A DNA stretch of 13,301 bases from Betaproteobacteria bacterium (lineage in GTDB: Bacteria > Pseudomonadota > Gammaproteobacteria > Burkholderiales > Casimicrobiaceae), in the NCBI GenBank assembly GCA_005889025.1, contig VBCZ01000038.1, positions 12,689-25,989 of the forward strand. The letters are read 5' to 3'. The notes under the pieces were generated by a model. The model worked only from the letters and a program-made list of their open reading frames with translations. It did no database searches and was not told the origin of the DNA. Shown here one piece after another: positions 1-7,295 of the stretch. The position numbers and the translations under genes are program-made. Numbering within the stretch: position 1 is the stretch's first letter; each line of letters begins with the position of its first letter.

Positions 1-1825
1 CGACTTCTGCAGTGTAGCGATGGTGGATCTGATTCAGCCTGTTCAGAAAGCGGTAGATCGGACGCGTGTTCGCAGGGCATGCGCCGGTGGCCCTGTCGGG
101 CAGCTGGATATAAAACAAGGCCGGGCTCTCCTCGATCCACTGGCCGGCAAATTTGACCGCAGTGGCAGCGCATTCCGCAGGATCCGCAGAATAGAAGTGC
201 GAATCGCCGTACTGCGGCACCAGATAAAAGCGGCAAACTGGGCTTGCGTCGGGGGGCGCGACCGCAAGATCGGAGTACGCCAGGAAAGTCAGCCCCGTGC
301 GCACCCATCCCGGATGCGCGCCGTTGTCCAGGCCGTTGATCTCGGGTTTGTCCGCGGTGATGAAATAGTCGTTCAGAATGGCGGCGTAATACTCGACCAC
401 GACCGTTTTCTTCGATGGATTGGGCGCATCCGGCGACAGATACTGCGTCACCAGCGGCAGTGCGATATCTAGCCTCGAATACACGTCGGTCTCGCCCGGC
501 GCGAAGCAGGCCGAGGTGCCTGCATAGAGTCCACCGCGCAACTCGTAGAACCCGCCGGACGGCGCAAGGGTGAGCAGGCCCGATCCGCTGCTTCCCGCTT
601 CGGTGGCGCCCTGGGTATAGCGCACCTCGGAAAACACGGTGCCTTCATCGAAGTTGTAGTCGCCCTTGAAAATACCCAGGCTCAACTTTTTCAGATCACC
701 TTCGGGATGCTGGACGATTGCCACGGAACTCGAAGGTGCGATCGGCTCCGCGCGCCATGCCGAAAATATCGTTCCCGCCGGGGGTGCGGCGTTGAGCCGG
801 ACCAGCGCCCAATCGTAGTCGACGCTTCGTCCCAACAGCATTGCCCCGCTTGCGAGCGTCTTGTAGGGAGGCACGGTCAGATTAGGCGGGTTCGCGCAGG
901 ACACGGCGTCGAAGAACCAGTAGGTGAACAGATTGCTCGCGGCTTCCTGCGAATTCATGCAATGCGCGGCGGTGAAAAAATACGGCGTGTTGGAGGCGAT
1001 GGAATCGTTGAGCAATGTTCCGGTGCACACGAAAGTGTGGCCTGCCTTGGTAAAAACCATTTTCGCGACGGCCTTGGACTGATTCAAATTCGCCGGCGTG
1101 GGGGCGCACACGAGGTCGACCTCGCAGCTGTCCGCGTCTCCGATATCGTCTGTCGGCTCACCTGCCTTGAGCAGATTCGCGCCCGCGCGAACCAGATGCG
1201 ATATCTGCGGGATCGCCAGCCGAACGCTTGCCGGATCCACATCGGCGGGAAGGTAGATCTCCACGGTCGCGGTATCGCCTTCGAGCACCGGAGACCAGTA
1301 CGTCTTCGATGCCGCGGTCTGGTTGGCAGGGTATGGCCCATAGACCTGCCGCAAGCCCGCGGATTCGGCAAAGCGGAAGCTGACATCGGGATCGGTGACC
1401 GTGGCTTCCAGCGCGAGTCGGATCGCCGCGGCGCCAGGCGATGTGACGTCGATGCGGACAGCACGTCCCCCGTCAGCGAGCCGTTGCCAGGGCATCGCGC
1501 TCAAATAGAGGGGACGCTCCCCGTCGGGGAGGTTACGCGGAAATCCGATTCTTAACGGAACGCCCTTGCCGCTCTGAGCCATCCGGGACTTCGATTGCGA
1601 GACGCTCGCAGTAGTCGCCCGCTTCAGGCGTGATTCAACTGCAGCGGGAGGAGCCAGCATTATGGCGTAGGCCGTGCCACCCGCCGTCAACAAACTACTC
1701 GGTTTGATCTCAGTCTTGAGGAAAGCGCTCGACCGATTGACCGCCGGGGGGACGGCAACGATCTGTGCGGCGACGCTTGCCGCCAGAAAAGCAAGCGGCA
1801 AACATGACATCCATCGATGGTGCAT
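1..1825 (-). CDS. Secreted trypsin-like serine protease with C-terminal DUF5648 domain (3' end beyond window)
   Basis: Partial gene: 608 codons are in the window and the frame is open at the left edge. The ATG at 1825 follows a strong GGGGAGG ribosome site four bases upstream; the next in-frame ATG (codon 6) sits too far from it. Residues 1-24 (MHHRWMSCLPLAFLAASVAA...) look like a signal peptide, so the product is exported. Residues about 85-240 resemble the region preceding the protease domain in lysyl-endopeptidase-like proteins. The chymotrypsin-fold domain shows His288 in TAAHC, Asp338 in DYDWALVRL and Ser413 in GSSGSG, a complete catalytic triad, with many cysteines for disulfides (CEVDLVC at its start). 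From about residue 470 a DUF5648 module begins (VVEYY...YFITAD, then CRFYLVPQYGDSHFYSADP, then NRLNQIHHRYT), of unknown function. It lies 116 bases downstream of rfbD on the same strand. Family is clear; cleavage specificity cannot be read from the sequence. Confidence 0.87.
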   Translation of the reverse strand, partial: MHHRWMSCLPLAFLAASVAAQIVAVPPAVNRSSAFLKTEIKPSSLLTAGGTAYAIMLAPPAAVESRLKRATTASVSQSKSRMAQSGKGVPLRIGFPRNLPDGERPLYLSAMPWQRLADGGRAVRIDVTSPGAAAIRLALEATVTDPDVSFRFAESAGLRQVYGPYPANQTAASKTYWSPVLEGDTATVEIYLPADVDPASVRLAIPQISHLVRAGANLLKAGEPTDDIGDADSCEVDLVCAPTPANLNQSKAVAKMVFTKAGHTFVCTGTLLNDSIASNTPYFFTAAHCMNSQEAASNLFTYWFFDAVSCANPPNLTVPPYKTLASGAMLLGRSVDYDWALVRLNAAPPAGTIFSAWRAEPIAPSSSVAIVQHPEGDLKKLSLGIFKGDYNFDEGTVFSEVRYTQGATEAGSSGSGLLTLAPSGGFYELRGGLYAGTSACFAPGETDVYSRLDIALPLVTQYLSPDAPNPSKKTVVVEYYAAILNDYFITADKPEINGLDNGAHPGWVRTGLTFLAYSDLAVAPPDASPVCRFYLVPQYGDSHFYSADPAECAATAVKFAGQWIEESPALFYIQLPDRATGACPANTRPIYRFLNRLNQIHHRYTAEV

Positions 1826-1922
1826 CGATCCTCCCCTGGTGCCTAGTCGTCGTGAGTTCGCGACCGCATGCGACCATAGTATCGCGCGAGTTGTTCCCGC
1901 GTTGACTCGAAATCATTGGACT

Positions 1923-1938
1923 GTCGTCAGCTGACGAC
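1923..1938. repeat. Perfect 16-base palindrome just after the rfbD stop
   Basis: The sequence GTCGTCAGCTGACGAC is its own reverse complement. It begins three bases beyond the rfbD stop codon, in the 116-base gap before the protease gene. As RNA it could fold into a six-pair stem with an AGCT loop, but no T-run follows on either strand, so it is not a standard intrinsic terminator. It could be a protein-binding site, a transcript-end stabilising hairpin, or chance. Confidence 0.5.
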
Positions 1939-1941
1939 GCT

Positions 1942-2805
1942 TCAGGCCGATTCCTCCAGACACTCGCGCAGCAAACGGCGCCAGTCGGGCAGCACGAATC
2001 CGAATGTCGATTCGAACTTGTCGGGAGCGAGCACGCCATACGCGGGTCTGCGCGCGGGCATCGGGTATTCGGCAGTCGTGATCGGCAACAACGTCGGTCT
2101 GGCAACGTTGCCGATGATCGCCTGGGCGAACTCGAACCAGCTCGCCGATCCCCGCGCACTCAAATGATAGAGACCGGCTCGCTCCGCAAGCGCGGAGGAT
2201 TCGAAGCCGACGAGTCGTGCCGTGATGCGCGCGAGCTCGCGGCTCCAGTTTGGTACGCCGAGCTGGTCGGCGACGATGCGGATCTCATCGCGCTCGCGCG
2301 CCAGACGGCGCATGGTCAGCAAGAAATTCTGTCCGCGCAAGCCGTACACCCAGCTGGTTCGCAATATGAGATTCGCCCCGCCGACGGCAGCGATCGCGCG
2401 CTCTCCCTCCAGTTTGCTGCGCCCGTACACGTTCAGCGGCTGCGCCGGCGCGTCCTCGCGGTATGGCGTTGCACTCGAGCCGTCGAATACGTAGTCGGTC
2501 GAATAGTGAATCATCACCGCACCGATCCGCTTGGCTTCTTCAGCGAGAACCGCAGGCGCACGCGCATTGATCGCATAAGCGCGATCGGCATCGGTCTCGG
2601 CGCGATCGACCGCGGTATATGCCGCCGCGTTGACGATGATGTTCGGACGCAGCCGCCGGACGGTTTCGACGATCGCGTCGGGATCCGCAAGGTCGAGGCT
2701 CGCGCGATCCAGCGCGCTGACCTCGCCGTGCGCCGGAAGAATCTTGGCGAGCTCGAAGCCGATCTGCCCTGTCGCGCCGATCAGCAGTAATCTCGGCCGG
2801 CTCAC
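1942..2805 (-). CDS. rfbD: dTDP-4-dehydrorhamnose reductase (RmlD)
   Basis: Catalyses the last step of dTDP-L-rhamnose synthesis: NAD(P)H-dependent reduction of dTDP-4-dehydro-L-rhamnose in the cytoplasm. The protein is 287 residues, a normal length. It is a short-chain dehydrogenase-type enzyme with the Rossmann nucleotide loop GATGQIG at residues 10-16, the family motif STDYVFDG at 102-109, and the catalytic pair Tyr127/Lys131 in YGRSK. The start is the GTG at 2805, which shares four bases (GTGA) with the rfbC stop; this places the N-terminus (VSRPRLLLIGATGQIG) exactly where the family starts. The frame stays open further upstream, but that part is antisense-free shadow of rfbC and not coding. 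Translation is probably coupled to rfbC. It is the last of the four rhamnose genes. Confidence 0.96.
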   Translation of the reverse strand: MSRPRLLLIGATGQIGFELAKILPAHGEVSALDRASLDLADPDAIVETVRRLRPNIIVNAAAYTAVDRAETDADRAYAINARAPAVLAEEAKRIGAVMIHYSTDYVFDGSSATPYREDAPAQPLNVYGRSKLEGERAIAAVGGANLILRTSWVYGLRGQNFLLTMRRLARERDEIRIVADQLGVPNWSRELARITARLVGFESSALAERAGLYHLSARGSASWFEFAQAIIGNVARPTLLPITTAEYPMPARRPAYGVLAPDKFESTFGFVLPDWRRLLRECLEESA

Positions 2806-3347
2806 GGATAGACATCGGCGAGCGCGAGTGGCTGCCCGACAGCGTCCTTTGCGGCGAGCGTCGGCGTGCCGTCGATCGGCCAACATATCGCCAGCGCCGG
2901 GTCGCTCCACAAGAGCGTGCGCTCGAATTCGGGATACCAGTAGTCGGTGGTCTTGTAGAGGAAATCCGCGAAGTCGGATACGACGAGGAATCCGTGAGCG
3001 AATCCCGACGGGATCCACAACGACTGCTTGTTGTCTTCCGAGAGCTTCACGCCCACCCACTTGCCGAAACCCGGCGAGCTTTTGCGCATGTCGACCACAA
3101 CGTCGAACACTTCGCCCGCGGTGACGCGGACAAGCTTGCCCTGCGGGTGCTCGATCTGGTAGTGAAGGCCGCGCAGCACACCGCGCGCGGACCGCGAGTG
3201 ATTGTCCTGCACGAATTCCGCATCCAGCCCCGCCGAGGCAAGCTCTCGGCGATTGTAGCTTTCGTAAAAAAAACCCCGCTCGTCGCCGAAGACACGCGGC
3301 TCGACCAACAGCACGTCCGGTATCTCGGTCGGCGTGAGCCTTATCAA
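2802..3347 (-). CDS. rfbC: dTDP-4-dehydrorhamnose 3,5-epimerase (RmlC)
   Basis: Epimerises dTDP-4-dehydro-6-deoxyglucose at C3 and C5, the third step to dTDP-L-rhamnose. The 181-residue protein is a cupin of standard length. It shows DERGFFYESY at residues 22-31, the substrate-binding and catalytic stretch QDNHSRSARGVLRGLHYQ at 47-64 with catalytic His62, the basic-site motif DMRKSSPGFGKW at 86-97, WIPSGFAHGF at 111-120, and Tyr131 at the position of the family's catalytic tyrosine. The start appears to be TTG at 3347. It gives the family-typical N-terminus (MIRLTPTEIPDVLLVEP), and no ATG or GTG is available at a suitable place. It has no clear ribosome site and lies ten bases after the rfbA stop, so expression probably depends on re-initiation. 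Its TGA overlaps the rfbD start. Confidence 0.97.
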   Translation of the reverse strand: MIRLTPTEIPDVLLVEPRVFGDERGFFYESYNRRELASAGLDAEFVQDNHSRSARGVLRGLHYQIEHPQGKLVRVTAGEVFDVVVDMRKSSPGFGKWVGVKLSEDNKQSLWIPSGFAHGFLVVSDFADFLYKTTDYWYPEFERTLLWSDPALAICWPIDGTPTLAAKDAVGQPLALADVYP

Positions 3348-3357
3348 GGAGAAAGGC

Positions 3358-4239
3358 CTATCGAACGACCGGTTCGCGCAAGAGACCCAGCAGGTAACGG
3401 CCGTAACCGTTCTTCGACATCGACTCGCCGATTTTGGTCAGAGCCGCTCCGTCGATGTATCCCAGCCGGTACGCGATCTCCTCGGGGCAGGCGATCTTGA
3501 GGCCCTGGCGGCGCTCGATGGTAGCGATGTACTGCGATGCTTCCAGCAGCGATTCGTGCGTTCCGGTGTCGAGCCATGCCATGCCTCGGCCCATGACCTC
3601 CACCTGGAGCTCGCCACGGGTGAGATACGCCTTGTTGACGTCGGTGATCTCGAATTCACCGCGCCGCGAAGGCTTGAGTGAAGAGGCAATATCGAGCACG
3701 GCGTTGTCGTAGAAATACAGTCCTGTTACCGCATAACGCGATTTGGGATGCTCCGGCTTTTCGTCGAGGCTCAGCACACGGCCCTGCCGGTCGAACTCGG
3801 CGACCCCGTAACGCTCCGGATCGGCAACCGGGTAAGCGAACACCGTCGCCCCCACCGTCCGGGCATTCGCCCGCTGCAGCATCGGCTGGAAATCGTGTCC
3901 GTAGAAGATGTTGTCGCCAAGCACGAGCGCCGACGCCGAATCACCGACGAACCTGCGCCCGATGACAAATGCCTGAGCGAGGCCGTCGGGCGATTCCTGC
4001 ACCGCATAGGAAATATTGATCCCCCACTGCGCGCCATCGCCGAGAAGCTGCGCGAAACGCGGCGTATCCTGCGGTGTCGAGATGAGGAGGATGTCGCGCA
4101 TGCCGCCGAGCATCAGCGTCGACAGCGGATAATAGATCATGGGCTTGTCGTACACCGGAAGAAGCTGTTTCGACAGCACTTGCGTTACCGGATACAGGCG
4201 CGTGCCCGATCCGCCGGCGAGAATGAGCCCTTTGCGCAT
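3358..4239 (-). CDS. rfbA: Glucose-1-phosphate thymidylyltransferase (RmlA)
   Basis: Catalyses dTTP + glucose-1-phosphate to dTDP-glucose + pyrophosphate, the first and usually feedback-controlled step of dTDP-rhamnose synthesis. The protein is 293 residues, the usual size. It carries the nucleotidyltransferase signature AGGSGTRLYPVT at residues 8-19, then KQLLPVYDKPMIYYPLS, the metal-binding LGDNIFYG, LDEKP, VTGLYFYD, and near the C-terminus GRGMAWLDTGTHESLLEA. The ATG at 4239 gives the conserved beginning MRKGLILAGG; the reading frame is open for another 84 codons upstream, but that stretch overlaps rfbB and has no family similarity. It lies 73 bases after rfbB. That gap holds a small frame bridging the two genes (see findings). 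Ten bases separate its TAG stop from the TTG of rfbC. Confidence 0.98.
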   Translation of the reverse strand: MRKGLILAGGSGTRLYPVTQVLSKQLLPVYDKPMIYYPLSTLMLGGMRDILLISTPQDTPRFAQLLGDGAQWGINISYAVQESPDGLAQAFVIGRRFVGDSASALVLGDNIFYGHDFQPMLQRANARTVGATVFAYPVADPERYGVAEFDRQGRVLSLDEKPEHPKSRYAVTGLYFYDNAVLDIASSLKPSRRGEFEITDVNKAYLTRGELQVEVMGRGMAWLDTGTHESLLEASQYIATIERRQGLKIACPEEIAYRLGYIDGAALTKIGESMSKNGYGRYLLGLLREPVVR

Positions 4240-4312
4240 GCTCACGATCCGTTGCCCGCGGCACGCACGCTGGCAATACCGATCTCCACGCCAGCGGGAC
4301 GCGCCGCGGGAT

Positions 4313-5371
4313 TCATGCAGCTTGCGCCGCGTAGTTGAGCGAAATCCATTTTTGGTATTCCTTGCTCGCGACCGCGGCAAGCCACGCCTCGTTGTCGAGA
4401 TACCAGCGTACGGTGCGCGAGATCCCCGACTCGAAAGTCTCGCGAGGCGACCACCCCAGTTCCCGCCGAATCTTGGACGCGTCGATCGCATAACGACGAT
4501 CGTGCCCTAGTCTGTCCTTCACGAACGTTATCCGTTCCTCTGCGTTGCATCCGGGCTTGTGAGCGGCGAGGATGCGGCAGAGCGTCCGCACGACATCGAG
4601 ATTGGCCATTTCGGCATTACCTCCTACGTTGTAGGTCTCGCCCGGGCGGCCGCGCTCGATTACCGCGCAAATCGCGGCGCAATGATCCCCAACATAAAGC
4701 CAGTCGCGCACGTGCAGCCCGTCGCCGTAGACCGGCAGCGGCTTGCCGGCAAGCGCGCAGTGCAGCATCAGCGGGATCAGCTTCTCGGGAAACTGCCGCG
4801 GGCCGTAGTTGTTCGAGCAATTGGTCGTCAGCGTGGGCAGTCCGTAGGTGTGATGGTAGGCGCGTACGAGGTGATCGGACGATGCCTTCGAGGCGGAATA
4901 AGGGCTGTTCGGTTCGTACGCGCACGTTTCGGCAAAGGAAGGCGCGCCCGGCGCGAGCGAGCCGTAGACTTCATCGGTGGAGATCTGTACGAAACGAAAT
5001 CGCGCGCGCTCGACTTCGGGCAGCGCCGCCCAATACGCGCGAGCCGCCTCCAGAAGCGAAAAAGTGCCGACGACGTTGGTCTCGATAAACGCCGCGGGTC
5101 CATGGATCGATCGGTCGACGTGACTTTCCGCGGCGAAGTTGATGATTGCGCGCGGCCGATGCGTCGCCAAAAGGCTTTCCACCAACGCGCGGTCGCCGAT
5201 GTCGCCATGCACGAAAACGTGCTTCGCATCGCCCTTGAGCGCCGCGAGATTCCCCAGATTACCCGCATACGTGAGCTTGTCGAGGTTGACGACAGGCTCG
5301 TCGCAGCGCTCACGCCAGTCGAGGACGAAATTTGCGCCGATAAATCCGGCTCCGCCGGTCACGAGAATCAT
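4313..5371 (-). CDS. rfbB: dTDP-glucose 4,6-dehydratase (RmlB)
   Basis: Converts dTDP-glucose to dTDP-4-dehydro-6-deoxyglucose with tightly bound NAD+, step two of dTDP-rhamnose synthesis. The protein is 352 residues, a family-typical length. It is an extended short-chain dehydrogenase: Rossmann loop TGGAGFIG at residues 5-12, the AESHVDRSI motif at 81-89, the catalytic Thr132-Asp133-Glu134 of STDEVYG, and the YSASK pair Tyr158/Lys162. NCSNNYGPRQFPEKLIP and the dTDP-site region DWLYVGDH follow. The ATG at 5371 has a GGAG ribosome site about six bases upstream and starts the canonical MILVTGGAGFIG. It lies 68 bases after the epimerase gene; that gap has a TAAAAT box that could be a weak internal promoter, but no good -35. 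Confidence 0.98.
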   Translation of the reverse strand: MILVTGGAGFIGANFVLDWRERCDEPVVNLDKLTYAGNLGNLAALKGDAKHVFVHGDIGDRALVESLLATHRPRAIINFAAESHVDRSIHGPAAFIETNVVGTFSLLEAARAYWAALPEVERARFRFVQISTDEVYGSLAPGAPSFAETCAYEPNSPYSASKASSDHLVRAYHHTYGLPTLTTNCSNNYGPRQFPEKLIPLMLHCALAGKPLPVYGDGLHVRDWLYVGDHCAAICAVIERGRPGETYNVGGNAEMANLDVVRTLCRILAAHKPGCNAEERITFVKDRLGHDRRYAIDASKIRRELGWSPRETFESGISRTVRWYLDNEAWLAAVASKEYQKWISLNYAAQAA

Positions 5372-5439
5372 TCAGGCTCCATCATGCACGGCTTGGTTGG
5401 ACTGGAAAACCGGTCACAAGCCGGAGGGCGCGGATTTTA

Positions 5440-6432
5440 TCACGCGCCTCGCGCGGCTCCAGCGGCATAGTATTCGCGATACCAGGCGACGAAGCGCGCG
5501 AGGCCTTCGGCAAGCGTAGTCCTGGGAGCGAATCCCGTCGCCGCCGCGATTCGATCGATCGAAGCGAATGTCTCGGTCACGTCGCCGGGTTGGAGCGGCG
5601 CGTACGCCCTGATCGCGCGCTTGTGCAGGAGACGCTCAAGCTCCGCGATGAAGGTTTCGAGCTCGACCGCGGTGTGGTTGCCGATGTTGTAGATCGCGTA
5701 TGGCGCGCTCGCGGCCTCCGTGGAGCTCGGAGGAGACGACACGACCCGAGCGACGCCTTCGACGATGTCGTCGATGTACGTGAAATCCCGCCGCATCCTT
5801 CCCTGGTTGAAAACCTGAATCGGCTCCCCATCGAGAATCGCTCGCGTGAAAATCATCGGCGCCATGTCGGGGCGGCCCCAGGGACCGTACACGGTGAAAA
5901 AGCGCAATCCCGTCGTGGGCAACCGGTAGAGATGACTGTAGCTGTGCGCCATGAGCTCGTTGGCTTTTTTGGTTGCCGCATACAGGCTCACCGGATGATC
6001 GACATCCTGATCCTCGGAGAATGGCAGCTTGTGGTTCGCACCATAGACGCTGGAGCTCGACGCATAGACGAGATGAGCAACCGCCGAGCGGCGACATCCC
6101 TCGAGCACGGTGCCGAAGGCGTCGACATTGTTTCTGATATACGCTCCGGGGTTGACGACGGAATAGCGCACGCCCGGTTGTGCCGCGAGATGCACGACAT
6201 GGGTGTAGCGACCGTCGCCAAACAGCGCAGCCACCGCGCCGGCGTCGGCAAGATCGAGCGTTGCGCATCGGATCCCGGCTTGTTCAAGCCGTCTTGCCCG
6301 CGCTCGCTTGAGGTCGACGTCGTAGTACGGATCTAAGCTGTCGACGCCGACGACGTCAGCGCCTTCCCGGCGCATGCGCTCCGCGACGTGCATGCCGATA
6401 AATCCTGCGGCGCCCGTCACCAGCACCCTCAC
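5440..6432 (-). CDS. UDP-glucuronate 4-epimerase-like NAD-dependent epimerase
   Basis: Likely interconverts UDP-glucuronate and UDP-galacturonate in the cytoplasm, supplying galacturonate for LPS core or surface polysaccharide. The 330-residue protein has the NAD-binding loop TGAAGFIG at residues 6-13, HLAAQPGVRYS at 81-91, the catalytic region ASSSSVYG at 124-131 and the Tyr151/Lys155 pair in YAATKK. FTVYGPWGRPDMAP after residue 178 is characteristic of the CapI/LspL-type UDP-glucuronate 4-epimerases rather than GalE. The start is GTG at 6432, sharing GTGA with the stop of the upstream glycosyltransferase, so the two are translationally coupled. A UDP-glucose 4-epimerase or another member of the extended SDR family remains possible, because sugar specificity cannot be proved from motifs alone. 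Confidence 0.9.
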   Translation of the reverse strand: MRVLVTGAAGFIGMHVAERMRREGADVVGVDSLDPYYDVDLKRARARRLEQAGIRCATLDLADAGAVAALFGDGRYTHVVHLAAQPGVRYSVVNPGAYIRNNVDAFGTVLEGCRRSAVAHLVYASSSSVYGANHKLPFSEDQDVDHPVSLYAATKKANELMAHSYSHLYRLPTTGLRFFTVYGPWGRPDMAPMIFTRAILDGEPIQVFNQGRMRRDFTYIDDIVEGVARVVSSPPSSTEAASAPYAIYNIGNHTAVELETFIAELERLLHKRAIRAYAPLQPGDVTETFASIDRIAAATGFAPRTTLAEGLARFVAWYREYYAAGAARGA

Positions 6433-7202
6433 CGTGCATGCTCCGATTGCTCAAGCGCGCGGAGCTTCGCGTATTTGCAAAAGCTGTTGAAACAACCGAT
6501 TCCGATGTGCACGAGCCCCGGAACGCCGTCGAGAAAACCCGCGCGCAGGAAGTAGAAACGCATGAACCTGAACAGGGGCGAAGCGATCATCCGTCCTGCC
6601 GAAGAGCGCTCGCCGCGAGCGAATAGCGCTGCGGCCTGCAATGTCGTGTATCGGTTCTGCTTGTCGAGATAGTCGTCAAACGACTCGGCCGACGCGTGCA
6701 GAAGATCGCCGTCGAGCCGCCCGACCGGCGCAGACGAAACCACGTGCTCGTGCACCGCGTCTTCGCTCCATCGGGCACCTCGTCGGTCGAAAAGGCGCAG
6801 GTTCCAGTCGGGATAGCCTTCGCCATGTGCGAGCCATTTTCCGAGGAAGCGATTACGCCGACGCATCGTGTACGCCGCGAATCGCGGTTGCGTCAGCGCG
6901 GCGCATATCGAACGGCCAAGCTCGGGCGTCAGGCGCTCGTCGGCGTCCAGGCACAATACCCATTCGTTCGTGGCTTGGGCGACGGCGAAATTCTTTTGAG
7001 CGCCGAAGCCTAGCCATTCATGCTCGATCACACGAGCGCCGCAGCGTCGGGCGATTTGTACGGTATCATCGCGGCTGCCGGAATCAACTACCAGCGTTTC
7101 GGCCGCGAAGCCGACCGAAGCGATGCAGTCCTGGAGTTGAACGCCCGCGTCGCGAGTGATGATCACGAGGCTAAAAGGCAGCGTGGAGGGCGGAGCGGAC
7201 AT
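6429..7202 (-). CDS. Family 2 glycosyltransferase, WaaE/KdtX-like LPS core transferase
   Basis: Probable cytoplasmic-face glycosyltransferase adding a hexose to the LPS inner core. Characterised WaaE enzymes add beta-1,4-glucose to heptose I. The 257-residue length and layout fit this family: GT-A beginning SLVIITRDAG at residues 11-20, VDSGSRDDT at 39-47, the metal/nucleotide DxD-type motif LDADER at 85-90, then HGEGYPDWNLRLFDRRGARWSEDAVHEHV. A hydrophobic, aromatic C-terminal part (FRFMRFYFLRAGFLDGVPG) may sit on the membrane. The ATG at 7202 was chosen because it immediately precedes the GT-A core; the frame continues open upstream but runs antisense through waaC. No clear ribosome site is seen. 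It is the first gene of the minus-strand cluster, diverging from waaC, and its TGA overlaps the epimerase GTG. The donor and acceptor sugars are inferred. Confidence 0.88.
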   Translation of the reverse strand: MSAPPSTLPFSLVIITRDAGVQLQDCIASVGFAAETLVVDSGSRDDTVQIARRCGARVIEHEWLGFGAQKNFAVAQATNEWVLCLDADERLTPELGRSICAALTQPRFAAYTMRRRNRFLGKWLAHGEGYPDWNLRLFDRRGARWSEDAVHEHVVSSAPVGRLDGDLLHASAESFDDYLDKQNRYTTLQAAALFARGERSSAGRMIASPLFRFMRFYFLRAGFLDGVPGLVHIGIGCFNSFCKYAKLRALEQSEHAR

Positions 7203-7295
7203 CGCGTCGAACGTACCACGTTGCTGCCCCGGCCGGAAGGCGCCTACTCCCACGCCGCCAACGCTATCGGCAGACGATCTTGCCGTGGAAACAAC
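7203..7295. promoter_or_regulatory. Divergent intergenic region between LPS operons
   Basis: These 93 bases separate the start of the minus-strand glycosyltransferase/rhamnose cluster from the plus-strand waaC. If the gene starts are right, the region must hold promoters for both directions or be transcribed from within the neighbouring genes. I do not see a convincing -35/-10 pair on either strand. A GGAA stretch at 7287-7290 is a plausible weak ribosome site for the waaC GTG. The region is inferred to be regulatory from gene layout only. Confidence 0.4.

Noticed and set aside
707..1555. Plus-strand open frame of 282 codons
   Set aside because: It is antisense to the protease, whose catalytic triad and DUF5648 motifs are on the minus strand; the plus product has low-complexity arginine-rich composition.
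1826..1922. Possible promoter for the protease (GATACT on the minus strand)
   Set aside because: It matches only four of six consensus bases and no acceptable -35 lies at the right distance.
2806..3060. N-terminal extension of the rfbD frame to 3060, and similar extensions of rfbA (to 4491), the glycosyltransferase (to 7748), the methyltransferase (to 11721) and waaC (from 7020)
   Set aside because: In every case the extra part overlaps a well-supported neighbour and has no family similarity, while an internal start gives the canonical N-terminus.
5434..5462. Promoter-like TAAAAT box between the epimerase and rfbB
   Set aside because: The hexamer 17 bases upstream (CTGGAG) is a poor -35 and the gap is only 68 bases, so an internal promoter is possible but not supported enough to annotate.
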